This document shows positions 35,393 through 45,400 of a stretch of 64,000 bases of DNA, piece after piece. A model generated the notes under the pieces. It was not told the origin of the DNA and did not search any database. It saw only the letters and a program-made list of their open reading frames with translations. The first letter of the stretch is position 1. Each line of letters starts with the position of its first letter. A program made the position numbers and the translations under genes. The stretch is from contig CATKHK010000075.1 in the NCBI GenBank assembly GCA_949751835.1, positions 62,001 through 126,000 on the forward strand, read 5' to 3'. The DNA comes from Blepharisma japonicum (lineage: Eukaryota; Ciliophora; Heterotrichea; Heterotrichida; Blepharismidae).

Positions 35393-38300
35393 ATGAAATC
35401 AAAAGACAAGATAAGAGTTTGTATCAGAAGCCGTCCTTTATTTTCTCAAGACTCAAAAGATGCTTTTATATGTAACTCTTCCTCAATCCAGTTAAAACAA
35501 TCAATCTCTAACGTTCCTTCATCCTATACATTTGACAATGTATTTGATTCTCAAACTGCCACTTCTGAAGTCTATGGCACCGTCTGCAAAGAAATTATTG
35601 AAGGTGCAATAGAAGGTTACAATGGCACGATTTTGGCATATGGCCAAACAACCTCAGGAAAAACCCATACAATTATTGGAAATCCTGAAAGTCCAGGAAT
35701 TTTGTCTTTAACTTTTATTGATATTTTTAATATCATACAGAGCAAAAGGAGAGAATTTACTATTTTAGTCTCTTATTTAGAGGTTTATAACGAAATTATC
35801 AATGACTTGCTAGATCCTGGGTCAATTAATTTGAGGATCAGAGAAGACCCGACTGAAGGATATTTTGTGTCAGGATTAAAGCAGCTGGTGGTGAGAAACC
35901 CTAAAGAAGCAGTCGAAATATTAGAATTTGGAGAAAAGCAAAGGAGATATAGAGCCACAAATATCCATGAACATTCTTCAAGGTCACATACTGTATTCAG
36001 GATTTTAATAGAAAGCAAAGATATAGATGGGCTGATTGATGATGGAAATGAGATCAGGATTAAAGGGAATATGAGATTTTCTGTGCTAAATCTAGTAGAT
36101 CTTGCGGGATCTGAAAGGATTGGAGATGTAGGGAACATTGATACTTCAGAAACTTCTCATATAAATAAAAGCTTATTTGTATTATCAAATGTAATAAACA
36201 AGCTCGCTGATAACCCGAACGCCCACATACCATTTAGAGATAGCAAGTTGACAAGAATATTAAGCAATTCCTTAGGAGGGAATGCTTTGACTGCAATTAT
36301 TTGTACTATAGCACCAGAAATAAACAACGCTCAATTAAGTATATCTACCTTAAGATTTGCTACAAGGGCTAAAACCATCAAAAATCAGCCAATTATCAAT
36401 GAAGTTATAGATGATTCTAAGTTAATCACAGGTTATAAAAATAAAATTGCTAGACTTGAAGCTCAAATTTCTTCAATTATTGCAAGCAAAGATAAAGAAA
36501 TAAATAAGCTTAAAGAAGAAAATGCGAAACTAAGAGAACTATCGATGAATACTCCTGAAAAGCAAGACAAAGAGCAGGTTATGAAATTTGTAAATGTAAG
36601 TGAGCAGGAGTTTTATGAGAAGTATAAAGAGCTGCAGAGGAATTTTAATATACAGATTTCGATAAAACATTCACTTATGAAGGAGTTAGGCGACATAAAA
36701 GAGTTAGGAATAATTGGGTTTGACTGAAGTTGATCAAATAATTGTGCATTTGATAGTGCTATTTCATCTGGGTGTATTTGATAGAAGGCTATTAACATGC
36801 ATTATATTGGATCGAAATTTAGCAGTTTTTCTCATTATCAAAAAAATTCGACTAAATTTCCCAAAGAAAACGTCGATCTGTTAAAAGAACAATCATTTTT
36901 ATATGGAACCAGTTTGACATTCAAAAAAGAAAATTTGATAAAGAAAATTCCAAAGAAGTGGTAGAACTATCGAGCTGAGAATCAGAATGCTTAAAACTAA
37001 GGAATAATTACTTAATCGAATTAGCGGCGCTTGATGAAAATTATTGGGATCATTTAAGTGAACTTTTCGCAAGACTCAGGGGAAATAAGACTTCCCAAGA
37101 CAGAAAACCTCCTATTAAAACTGAACCAAAATCTAGGCCATCTACCAATGTGCAGCCTAAAAGATCAAGACCGATTTCTCAAGAAAACGTAAGGATACGC
37201 TATAAGGTTGGAAATACTTATAAAAATCAGTCCCCAACTTCGCTTAATCCAGCCAAAAAAGACACCCCAAGATCAAGTCAAAAAGTTATGAGTCCAATTC
37301 CTTCTAACTCCTCTGGGAATCGAAATGCCTATCCCAGTCCATTTAAGCTTGTATGTGAAGATATTGCAGATACTCCAAAGCTTAATAATGTTCGAAAATC
37401 CACAGATGATCCTGCTTTATTACCAAGAAAAGCTATAACTCTAGAATCCGAATCTTCATCTGACGAAATAGCTTCCAACTCTGAAGAAGAACAAAAATAC
37501 AACCCTCCTCCCAATTTATCTCCACCTACTGAATCACTAAATCCTGTAACTTCAGACTTAAAGCAAGGCGGGAATGTGATTTTATTTGGTATGAATCGAG
37601 ATGGAAGCTGTGCAGGTAAAAACAAATACCCTAACTCGAACTATAACTACCTTGAGCATGAATATTCAGAAATAATCTCTGGATATTATCATAACGCAGT
37701 CATTGATAATCAAGGAGTGTTAAGGATGTTTGGAAATGGAAATTTAGGACAGCTTGGAAATGTCAATTTAAATTCAACATTTATACCTCAGCTTGTAAGC
37801 CACCCTTTAAGAGAAGTCCCTATAAGCATGGTAGCTTGTGGATGGCTACATACAATTTGTGTAACAAAAACTGGACAAGTTTTTACCTGGGGCTTCAATG
37901 GAGATGGACAGCTTGGCTTAGGCGATTTTTATGATAGATCTTGACCTGCTATGGTTAATGACATGGACTCAGTAAACTATGTAGCAGCTGGATACTTACA
38001 TTCAGCTTGTATAAAAAACGGTGAACTTTATATGTGGGGTGCGAATCCTGATGGGAGATTATTTAAGCCACCTATGCAGATCAAGCATAAAGTATTTAGA
38101 AAAGAAAAAAGCCCGATAAAAATTGTTGAAATTAGTAATATTGTGGAAATTGCTTTGGGAGTTACGCATTCAATAGCGCTAACTTCTAATGGTGATGTCT
38201 ATACATGCGGAAGCACTGACCACGGACAGCTTGGAATGGGGGCAAATTATGAAGTTTATTCAGCACTATTTAAAATACCGCTGTTTGGAAATATGATAAA

Positions 38301-38664
38301 AGCATCAAAAGTTAAATGTGGAGATGGGTATTCAGCAATTTTGGACTCGCAAAAGCTTTTATATACTTTTGGGAAAGGAAGTTATGGAAGATTAGGCTTA
38401 GGACACGATATGGACGTCCTCACCCCAGAGCTTGTCTCTAAAACCCTCCAATTCCTTGACATATCATGTGGCGGAAGGCACATGATGGGTATTGATATAA
38501 ATGGGGAAACCTATGCATGGGGCTATGGATTTTATTTCCAGCTCGGTACGATGAATCAAGAAGATAGCATGGTCCCAATTTGTATAAATCTAAGTTCAAT
38601 CTCAGGCAGATGGGCAGGTAAAATTTCCTGTGGGTATTATCATTCTGCTATCCAAACCTTATAA
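35393..38664 (+). CDS. Kinesin-RCC1 fusion protein, copy 3 (with one IES-like insert)
   Basis: Copy 3 belongs to the complete module, 190 bp downstream of PAS-D. Without its insert (36725-36918, or 36713-36903 if drawn between TA pairs) it encodes about 1,025 residues. Motor motifs are intact (GQTTSGKT, HSSRSH, LVDLAGSER, PFRDSKLTRIL), followed by a coiled coil, an acidic Ser/Pro-rich linker and RCC1 repeats ending QLGTMNQEDSMVP...SAIQTL. TGA codons include 37942-37944, where copies 1 and 2 have TGG (DRSWP). It is the most diverged of the three, so it split off first; copies 1 and 2 arose by a later tandem duplication. Confidence 0.85.
36725..36918. other. IES-like insert in kinesin-RCC1-3 (194 bp, GTTTGAC repeats)
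   Basis: GTTTGAC occurs at 36718-36724 and 36912-36918. Deletion of 194 bp gives LGIIGFDIQKRKF, against LGIIGFDIKKRKF in copies 1 and 2. A second solution cuts between TA at 36711-36712, the same codon used in copies 1 and 2, and TA at 36902-36903 (191 bp), giving LGIWNQFDIQKRK, also in frame. Sequence inside is not obviously related to the insert of copies 1 and 2. Confidence 0.78.
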
Positions 38665-38696
38665 AATATTTTTAAAATCTATAAATATTAATATCA

Positions 38697-39692
38697 ATGG
38701 TAGAACGTGAAATGAAGGGAGTTAACATGAGAGCGTTGCCGTACCTAGGGATTTATAATAGTGATCGATACTTTTTTTTGAATAATGACATAGTGATTGA
38801 AGAAATTCATGGCGATTTGCCTAGAATTCTTGCACAAAATTTACTAAAGATTAGTGATCAGATAAAAAATGCTGAAGAAGTGGATTATTATACAATAGTT
38901 CATAATGGGAAAGAGCTGAAGTATTCTTATCCTAGTGAAGTTATTATGAATTTAGTAATGCATCCTTATGTGTTTTATAATTTACAGCCAGGAGCAGACA
39001 GTAGAACAGAGATAAAATGTGGACTTTATCTACCTGACAGCGAAATTGCTAGTAAAGGAATACAAAATGCAGACCGCGATTGGCTTTGTATAAACCCTAA
39101 TATATGAGACTCAAATGTATTTCTCCATTATCACCCAGGCGCTGAAAAATCTATTTGCTTTTCTCCAAATAATGCTCGAATAAAATTTTTGACTACTTTT
39201 CCAGCTCATGTCTTCTTTACATTATCTATGATTCCATTTGGAATTAATAAATATCCTAAAATCTTGATATGTAAGCATGTTTTACTAATTGACGAGTCAG
39301 TGATTGGGCTTAATATTGCTAATTTGGCCTTAAATGGAGCTCCAGAAATAAAAGATGAAGCTATTAAAGGAGTTGTCCAAAGATTTTGCAATTTTTTACC
39401 AGAATATACAGAAGAGTTCAGTGATATCGACAATATAATTGAGTTTGTATATGGGAGAAAGGAGAATTTTGAACAGGTAAAAGAGTTTTGGTATGGAAGG
39501 CTCTTTCATTATATATGGAAATTAGATGGAATGAAAGGAGGTATGAGTTATGGGAGAGATGAATATAGGAAGCTTTTAGATAAGAGCAAGCAGATAGGTA
39601 ATAATGAAGATGGAAATTTTGCAACTGAAGCATTAATTAGATATACTGAAGAGCTTATAAAGCATATCATATATTGGCTGGAAGATATCTAA
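38697..39692 (+). CDS. Gene X: unknown protein of the PAS/kinesin-RCC1 module
   Basis: The gene encodes about 331 residues from ATG 38697 to TAA at 39690-39692, with one TGA-Trp (39105-39107). ATG 38712 or 38727 are alternative starts: the relics in modules 1 and 2 align only from these, so the true start may be 38712. It begins 33 bp after the RCC1 stop. No signal peptide, TM segment or known domain is recognised. The sequence looks globular (IYNSDRYFFLNNDIVIEEIHGDL, GLYLPDSEIASKG, YHPGAEKSICFSP), with an all-helical C-terminal third. Its retention next to kinesin-RCC1 in all three modules, twice as a relic, shows linkage but not function. Confidence 0.82.
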
Positions 39693-39827
39693 TAAGTTAT
39701 TGATTCTCATTATTTTATAATAAATTCTCAATCTCTTTATTTCATATGTAAAATTCAAGCATTTTTTTGTTTCTTGAAGAATTAAAAATTAAAGATTTGA
39801 TAATTCTGAGAAAGTTATATAGAAAAT

Positions 39828-40691
39828 ATGGGCTGCATTGTGCAATGTATCAATAAACCAAAAAAAGAAGTCCAAATTCAGTCAAATTTTGAGCCACTTG
39901 AAGAGAAATTAACAGCAGCTGAATATAAAGATAAAGGAAACGAATATTTTAAGGCAGGAAATTTCCAAGAAGCTATTGTAATGTATACCAAAGCGATTAA
40001 GATATCCCCAGATGTCCCGATTTTGTATACGAATAGAGGGCTGAGTTATATGCAGACAAATGCTTATGAGTTAGCTTACAATGATGGGAGAGCTGCTGTA
40101 AATTTAGATCCCAATAGCTTAAAGGCAGTTCTAATTTGCAGCAGATCTAAAGCAAATATTGGTAAAAAAGGGTCATTGCCTGATTTAGAAAAAGGTTTGG
40201 AGTTAGCTAAGCTTGCTTATAAAATAAGCGAGGCGGAAAACAGCACAGAGAACAAAAAATACTGCCAGGATTTGGTTTCAAATATTCAGACGATGTATGA
40301 AATTACACAGATGAATTTAATACAAAAAGAAGCTGAAGGTTTGAAAGAGTATTATTCTGGAATTTTAAAAGACAAAAAAAGTATTGAACTTTTGGATAAG
40401 TATTTAGTAGCTAAAAAAATCGAAGAAATTCCAAGCTTTTCTTGCACTTTGACTATGGAAGTTTATAATGTCCCATGAATTACAATTGCTGGATTTTCAT
40501 ATGAAAAAGATCTGCTGCTGAAACATATAGATAAAAATGGATGTATAGACCCTTTATCTAGGCAATGGTTCCATATAGATACATTAATGCCAAATTTTGC
40601 TCTAGCAAAAGGGTCTGAATGATATAAAAATACAAGGCCATGGCTCAAGTTTGCAGATAGCCTAGATTTAGCTATAAATAAAATAATTTAG
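39828..40691 (+). CDS. CHIP-like TPR/U-box E3 ubiquitin ligase with N-terminal lipidation signature
   Basis: The gene encodes 287 residues, close to human CHIP (STUB1, 303), from ATG 39828 to TAG 40689-40691, with TGA as Trp at 40476 and 40619. Residues ~30-150 form a three-repeat TPR domain with the carboxylate-clamp pattern seen in Hsp70/Hsp90 co-chaperones (YKDKGNEYFKAGNFQEAI, YTNRGLSYM). A helical hairpin follows. The last ~75 residues read as a U-box: VPWITIAGFSYEKDLLLKHI, IDPLSRQW, LMPNFALAKG, parallel to CHIP's CITPSGITYDRKDIEEHL, FDPVTRSPL and LIPNLAMKEV. Unlike animal CHIP it begins MGCIVQCINK, a consensus for N-myristoylation at Gly2 with palmitoylatable Cys3 and Cys7, so it may act at membranes. 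The gene just downstream encodes a palmitoyltransferase. Confidence 0.85.
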
Positions 40692-40779
40692 AATGTAAAA
40701 GTTTTATTTAATAAGATGCTTAGATTAAAGGTGGTAAAAATTCACCTTTTTTAGCAATAAAAAATTAGTTGTCAGCATA

Positions 40780-41721
40780 ATGCATAAGAACGGTTTCACA
40801 TGCCCTCAGTATTTTTATCGGGGCACTTCAATTGGCCTATGCTTTATTGATACTTTTTTGCCTGTAATTATGTATTTTCCTACTCTCAGCGATTCTTCAA
40901 AAGTAATTGAGATTTAGGTTGAATTTTTACTTATGCATTATATTACACTATCGTTTGCATTATTTGCAGGACTTAAAGCTACATTTATTGACCCAACTGA
41001 TACATATGCAAAAAATTCAAAAGTGAGTCCTGATTTTAACTCAACCACTTCATTTCAATCATTTACTCTATGCAATTCATGCAATTTACACGTTAAGATA
41101 CAAAGCAGGCACTGCCATCAATGCAGCAGGTGTGTTGAAAATTTTGATCATCACTGCAAATGGCTAAATAATGATATCGGCTTTAAAAATTACATTTATT
41201 TTATCATTCTTATATGATTTCTCGAAATTCACATGATAAATTTAGCACTTTTTGGAATTTTTTTAATAGTTTTGATATTAAATGATTTCAATCAATTTGA
41301 AAGGAAAAATCATGAATTTTGGAATATAGAAATTAGTGAGTTCATTACAATTCTTACTGCAATTTATACAATTTTTAGCATAATGGTTTTGATTTGGCTT
41401 GCTTATTTAATTATTTTTCATATATGGATAAAAATAAAAGGGATCACTACTTATGAGTATATTTTAAAGAAAAGACTGAAAAGGATAAGAAGTGACACAA
41501 CATATAAAGCGGAAGAAATTACGCCAGATGGTAAATTAGTGCCAGACCATTTTAATCAATTTATAGAAACAGCGCTAAATAACTTTGGAACTGAGCCTCC
41601 TGATGGAGTTCATCATTGTTCTATTATAGGAGAAATGTCATTTGAAGAGTCAAATGACTTATGTAATGACAATAATAATCCTATGGATGTGACTCCTGAT
41701 GTAACTATGAACCAAGAATAG
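40780..41721 (+). CDS. DHHC-type protein S-palmitoyltransferase with one 15-nt intron
   Basis: Exon 1 is 40780-40902 and exon 2 40918-41721 (TAG), giving 308 residues. The DHHC cysteine-rich domain is clear: CNLHVKIQSRHCHQCSRCVENF, then DHHC at residues 118-121 (41146-41157) and the usual WLNNDIG. Two hydrophobic segments precede it (about residues 15-32 and 45-62), one follows immediately (NYIYFIILIWFL... LALFGIFLIVLIL) and another lies at about ISEFITILTAIYTIFSIMV, matching the four-TM plan of the family. The active-site Cys121 carries the acyl intermediate. The C-terminal tail is cytosolic and acidic. Expected location is an endomembrane or plasma membrane. TGA at 41215-41217 is Trp. Confidence 0.9.
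40903..40917 (+). other. 15-nt spliceosomal intron
   Basis: GTAATTGAGATTTAG carries an in-frame TAG. Removing it joins DSSK to VEFLLMHYITL, continuing the first TM pair of the DHHC protein. It has the same length and GTAA start as the other two introns. Confidence 0.85.
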
Positions 41722-42461
41722 GTCGCTTGGCTATAGCACACATAAAATTAACTGGATAAATCAAACAAATTTTTAGTAAACTCGATCTAATCCTTAATAA
41801 AATGTACTCTCTTAAAAAATACTGAAATTTTATATTTGGGCTTTTGGTAAGTTACTGACGAATGCCCGGAAAATTCTAACTCCTACCGATCTAAAAGGAA
41901 GCAGAATAACTAGAAAAAACAATTTTTTTAAACAACTTGGCAATCTGCTAGAGAATAATTTTTCATGAAAAATAATTTTGCATAATCTCATGTATTTAGC
42001 GTTTAAATGGATATTTAATGTCTGTTTTTAATATAAATTTTGTTAATTTAGTTAGGTGTTAAAGTATGCAATAAAATAAAAATTTAAAAATTGTATATAA
42101 AATGTGACTCCTCTGTAAATATTAACAAAAATTTTCTCTGATAGTTTAGCTTTTTATAGATTCATAACTTTGCTGAATCATTTCTCAATGATTTAGATCT
42201 GTAAGAATTGAAAACAATCACTTCTGATATATTCAACAGAAAAAGATTTAATTAAAGCTTGCAGAATAATTTTGAGATGCATGCCTTATTTAATATTTTA
42301 AAGTAAACCCTAGTTAAATATAGTGTGCCAAAATCTTTATGAGATAATAATCAAAGTGCTTTATAATTAAATAAGCAATTAAGCATGCATTCTAAATAAT
42401 TATGTGCAGCTAATGAAATTTATAAGAAAAATATCAATGGTAAGAATAATAACTATTTATT
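41722..42461. other. Intergenic between convergent genes
   Basis: About 740 bp between the stops of the DHHC gene and the giant minus-strand gene. It is AT-rich with a slightly GC-richer patch at 41830-41920 lacking any open frame. No repeat or terminator structure is recognised. Confidence 0.5.
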
Positions 42462-45400
42462 TTATAGGAACTCATCCAAAGCTATTGCCCTTATATGAGA
42501 CTTCACAACTTTATTTTTACCAACTGGCTCCCTATGTTGAAATTCAGCTTCTCTATCTATATTAATTGTCCGTCCAGTAGTAGGGTCATTCACTTGCTCA
42601 AGATTTTTAGCCCTTTTTTCAATCTTTTTTTTGGCCCCATCTTTAATAATTTCATAGCATGATTTCACAAATATTGCTAGACTACCGCAAATCTGAGCAG
42701 CCATAATCCCAATTGCTACAGTTATCATTGCCATTTCAAGCTTTGCTTGCATGTTGCTTGATAATACAAAAATGTTTCCTGCCATTATAGTCACAAATAG
42801 AAAAATTCCAATTTCTGAAATTAAGTTTGTAATTTGTTGAACTATTTCTAACTTCTTTACTTAATAGCAGACACTTTTATGTTAATTATTAATTAAGTTA
42901 AACTCTCAAATTTTCTAAAACATTGTAATCATACTAATTTCTTTTTTAATTAGTAGGAAAAAATAAAATATACAATATCATAGTAAACTAAAAGCACTTA
43001 TCCCCTATCTATGATCGAAAATTCCCTAATTTTTTAAAATTAACCCCATGCTTGATCAAGCGATTTTATATGTTAAAAAATGTAAATATGGTCTATATTT
43101 GATCAAATACAGTATTGTTGCCAACGATAGTATACTATTGATAGTTACTTGAGTGCTTGGATAATTATTTAAAAGCACAAGATTAAATATATAAATGATT
43201 CTTCTCAAAAAGAATATTGAATAGTATTGAGTGCTCATAAGCCCTTGATCATTTTTAAACTCATAGAAAAATGAGCTTCATAGTCTCTCAAACCCTCTTT
43301 CTTTGCGCTGAATTCTGGCTAAATTCTTATATGTAAAAAAGAAGAACAGCAAAGGGGTTGCAATTTCAAAAGAAATTAGTCCAATACAAATAGCAATATT
43401 AATGCACTGATTGGCGTTGCTCATTGAAAACTACATAAAAATTACATTTAGCAAGACTAAAGCTGTAGCTGCACAGAAATCTAAATACGATTGGATCCAA
43501 AACCTCACGAATAATGAATATTTATAGCTTTTTAAAGTCAATACCAATCTTTTGGCCAGAGAAGGTAAAGAGCACGACGATAAGAGATAAACAGCAGGCA
43601 AAAGTATGAAAAATAAAGCAAGAGTGCATATAGGGCTTCCTACATTAATTAGAATTAAATCAGTAGTATATCCATATTTCACTGCTTGATCATATGGGGT
43701 TGCTCCTTGATTTTCATCAATTACATATTTCAATAAATTTGGAAAATAATACATCCCATTCATACTAGTAACAAAGGCATAAAATGAATCTGACATCGGA
43801 ATTTTTGATAAGCCAAGATATGAAAGATATTGTAACACATTTAGCATACTTCATAGGTTAGAAGGGGTTGGGCTTATAAAGGAGACAGCTAATGCTAATC
43901 CAGTTACAGATTGGACCAAAGGAGTGGTCTGGCTTGTAATAGTATGAATTGTAGGATCTTCTGAGTAAGGGTCATAATAATATAAATAGCCGACCAAAGT
44001 GTCATTTTTTAGCAGCTCATTTGATACTGAAGCAATATGATTGCTGTTTAAGAATTGTAGTGTTATCTGAGAGCCTGAAGGAATTTTTGCTAAAATTTTA
44101 AGAGAAATGTAATGAAATGAGCTGCTTCTTGCTTCTATCGTTCATTTCAAATTTATATCAGATGAATTTGTAATAAATAGAAGTATGTCTATTGGATCAT
44201 TTTCTATTGCCAAATCATTAGAAAATGTGAGATTTAAGGAATTGTCTTTATTTACAGTTAAATTCGCATAAAATCAAATTTCAGTGCAGTTTGTTGTCCC
44301 ATTAAAACCTATGTTGCATTGGCAAAGACTATTACTTAAATAAGAGTTTTCTATGCAAGTGAGGCAGTTAGTGCTGCTTTTGCAGGTCTCACAGAGGCTT
44401 GGACAGGTTTTGCAATATCCGCCTTCAGTATATTCATTTATATTACAAGGATCACAGTAAGTTAAGTTTTTGCTAATACCATAAGAACTCTTACAAGTAC
44501 AATTTGCGATATCTTCTGCATTAGAAGCACAGCGAGTGCAAGAATAAATATCATAATCAGTGCAATCATTGCAAAGTGTGTTATAACACATATTGCAGAC
44601 TATAGAAGAATCTTTGCATCCATATTTGCAGTTGCTTTTACAGTCAGAGCATACATTATATGCAGGTCCAAGCCAATATTTATTAATACTGCAATTAGGG
44701 ATACATTTTTTCGATGTCAAGCATGAAGGACAAGATTCAGTGCAATAAGATTGAGCCAAGGCAAAATTTTCTATTGTTTTAATAGTGTGATATATAACTA
44801 TTTTATATATGAAGCCCTTATAATAGTGGTTGTAATTTGCCCCTTGGATTTCTCCACCAATAGTTCCGGTAGGGTTGATTTTTGAAGCCAAATAATAGGA
44901 AAGGCCTAGATCTACAGCAGAGTCATCAGAAATAGTATTGATAGTGCACTGAATATAAGAATGACCTAAAGAATCTATATTTAATGTAAATAAAACATGG
45001 TTTCATTCAAGCTGAGTGATTGGGATTTTGCATTGGTGTGATATAAACCCAGCAATTTTAAGACTTAACTCTATTGAGGGATAGCCTGCATTTAGCTTAA
45101 TAGCAAATTCTTCGGAATTTGAAGAATCTTGGGTGTACATTATAGTAGATGCGCCTGACCAAGGATTAGTTCATATTGAGTATGTAAAAATAGGTCCAAT
45201 AATTAATAAAGGAGAAGAGTAAATAGAATATTTAGGCAGATGAAGGATTGAAGAGTCTCCATTAAACCACATTCCTCGTAGAGGAGCTGGAATTGGGTCA
45301 TCCCTATCATAATTCATATAAAAATTCGAGGTAGATCCCGTCAGCACTGGGACATGGCTTGCCTTGTCATAAATGACTCCATTAAGGGTCTCCAATTCCA

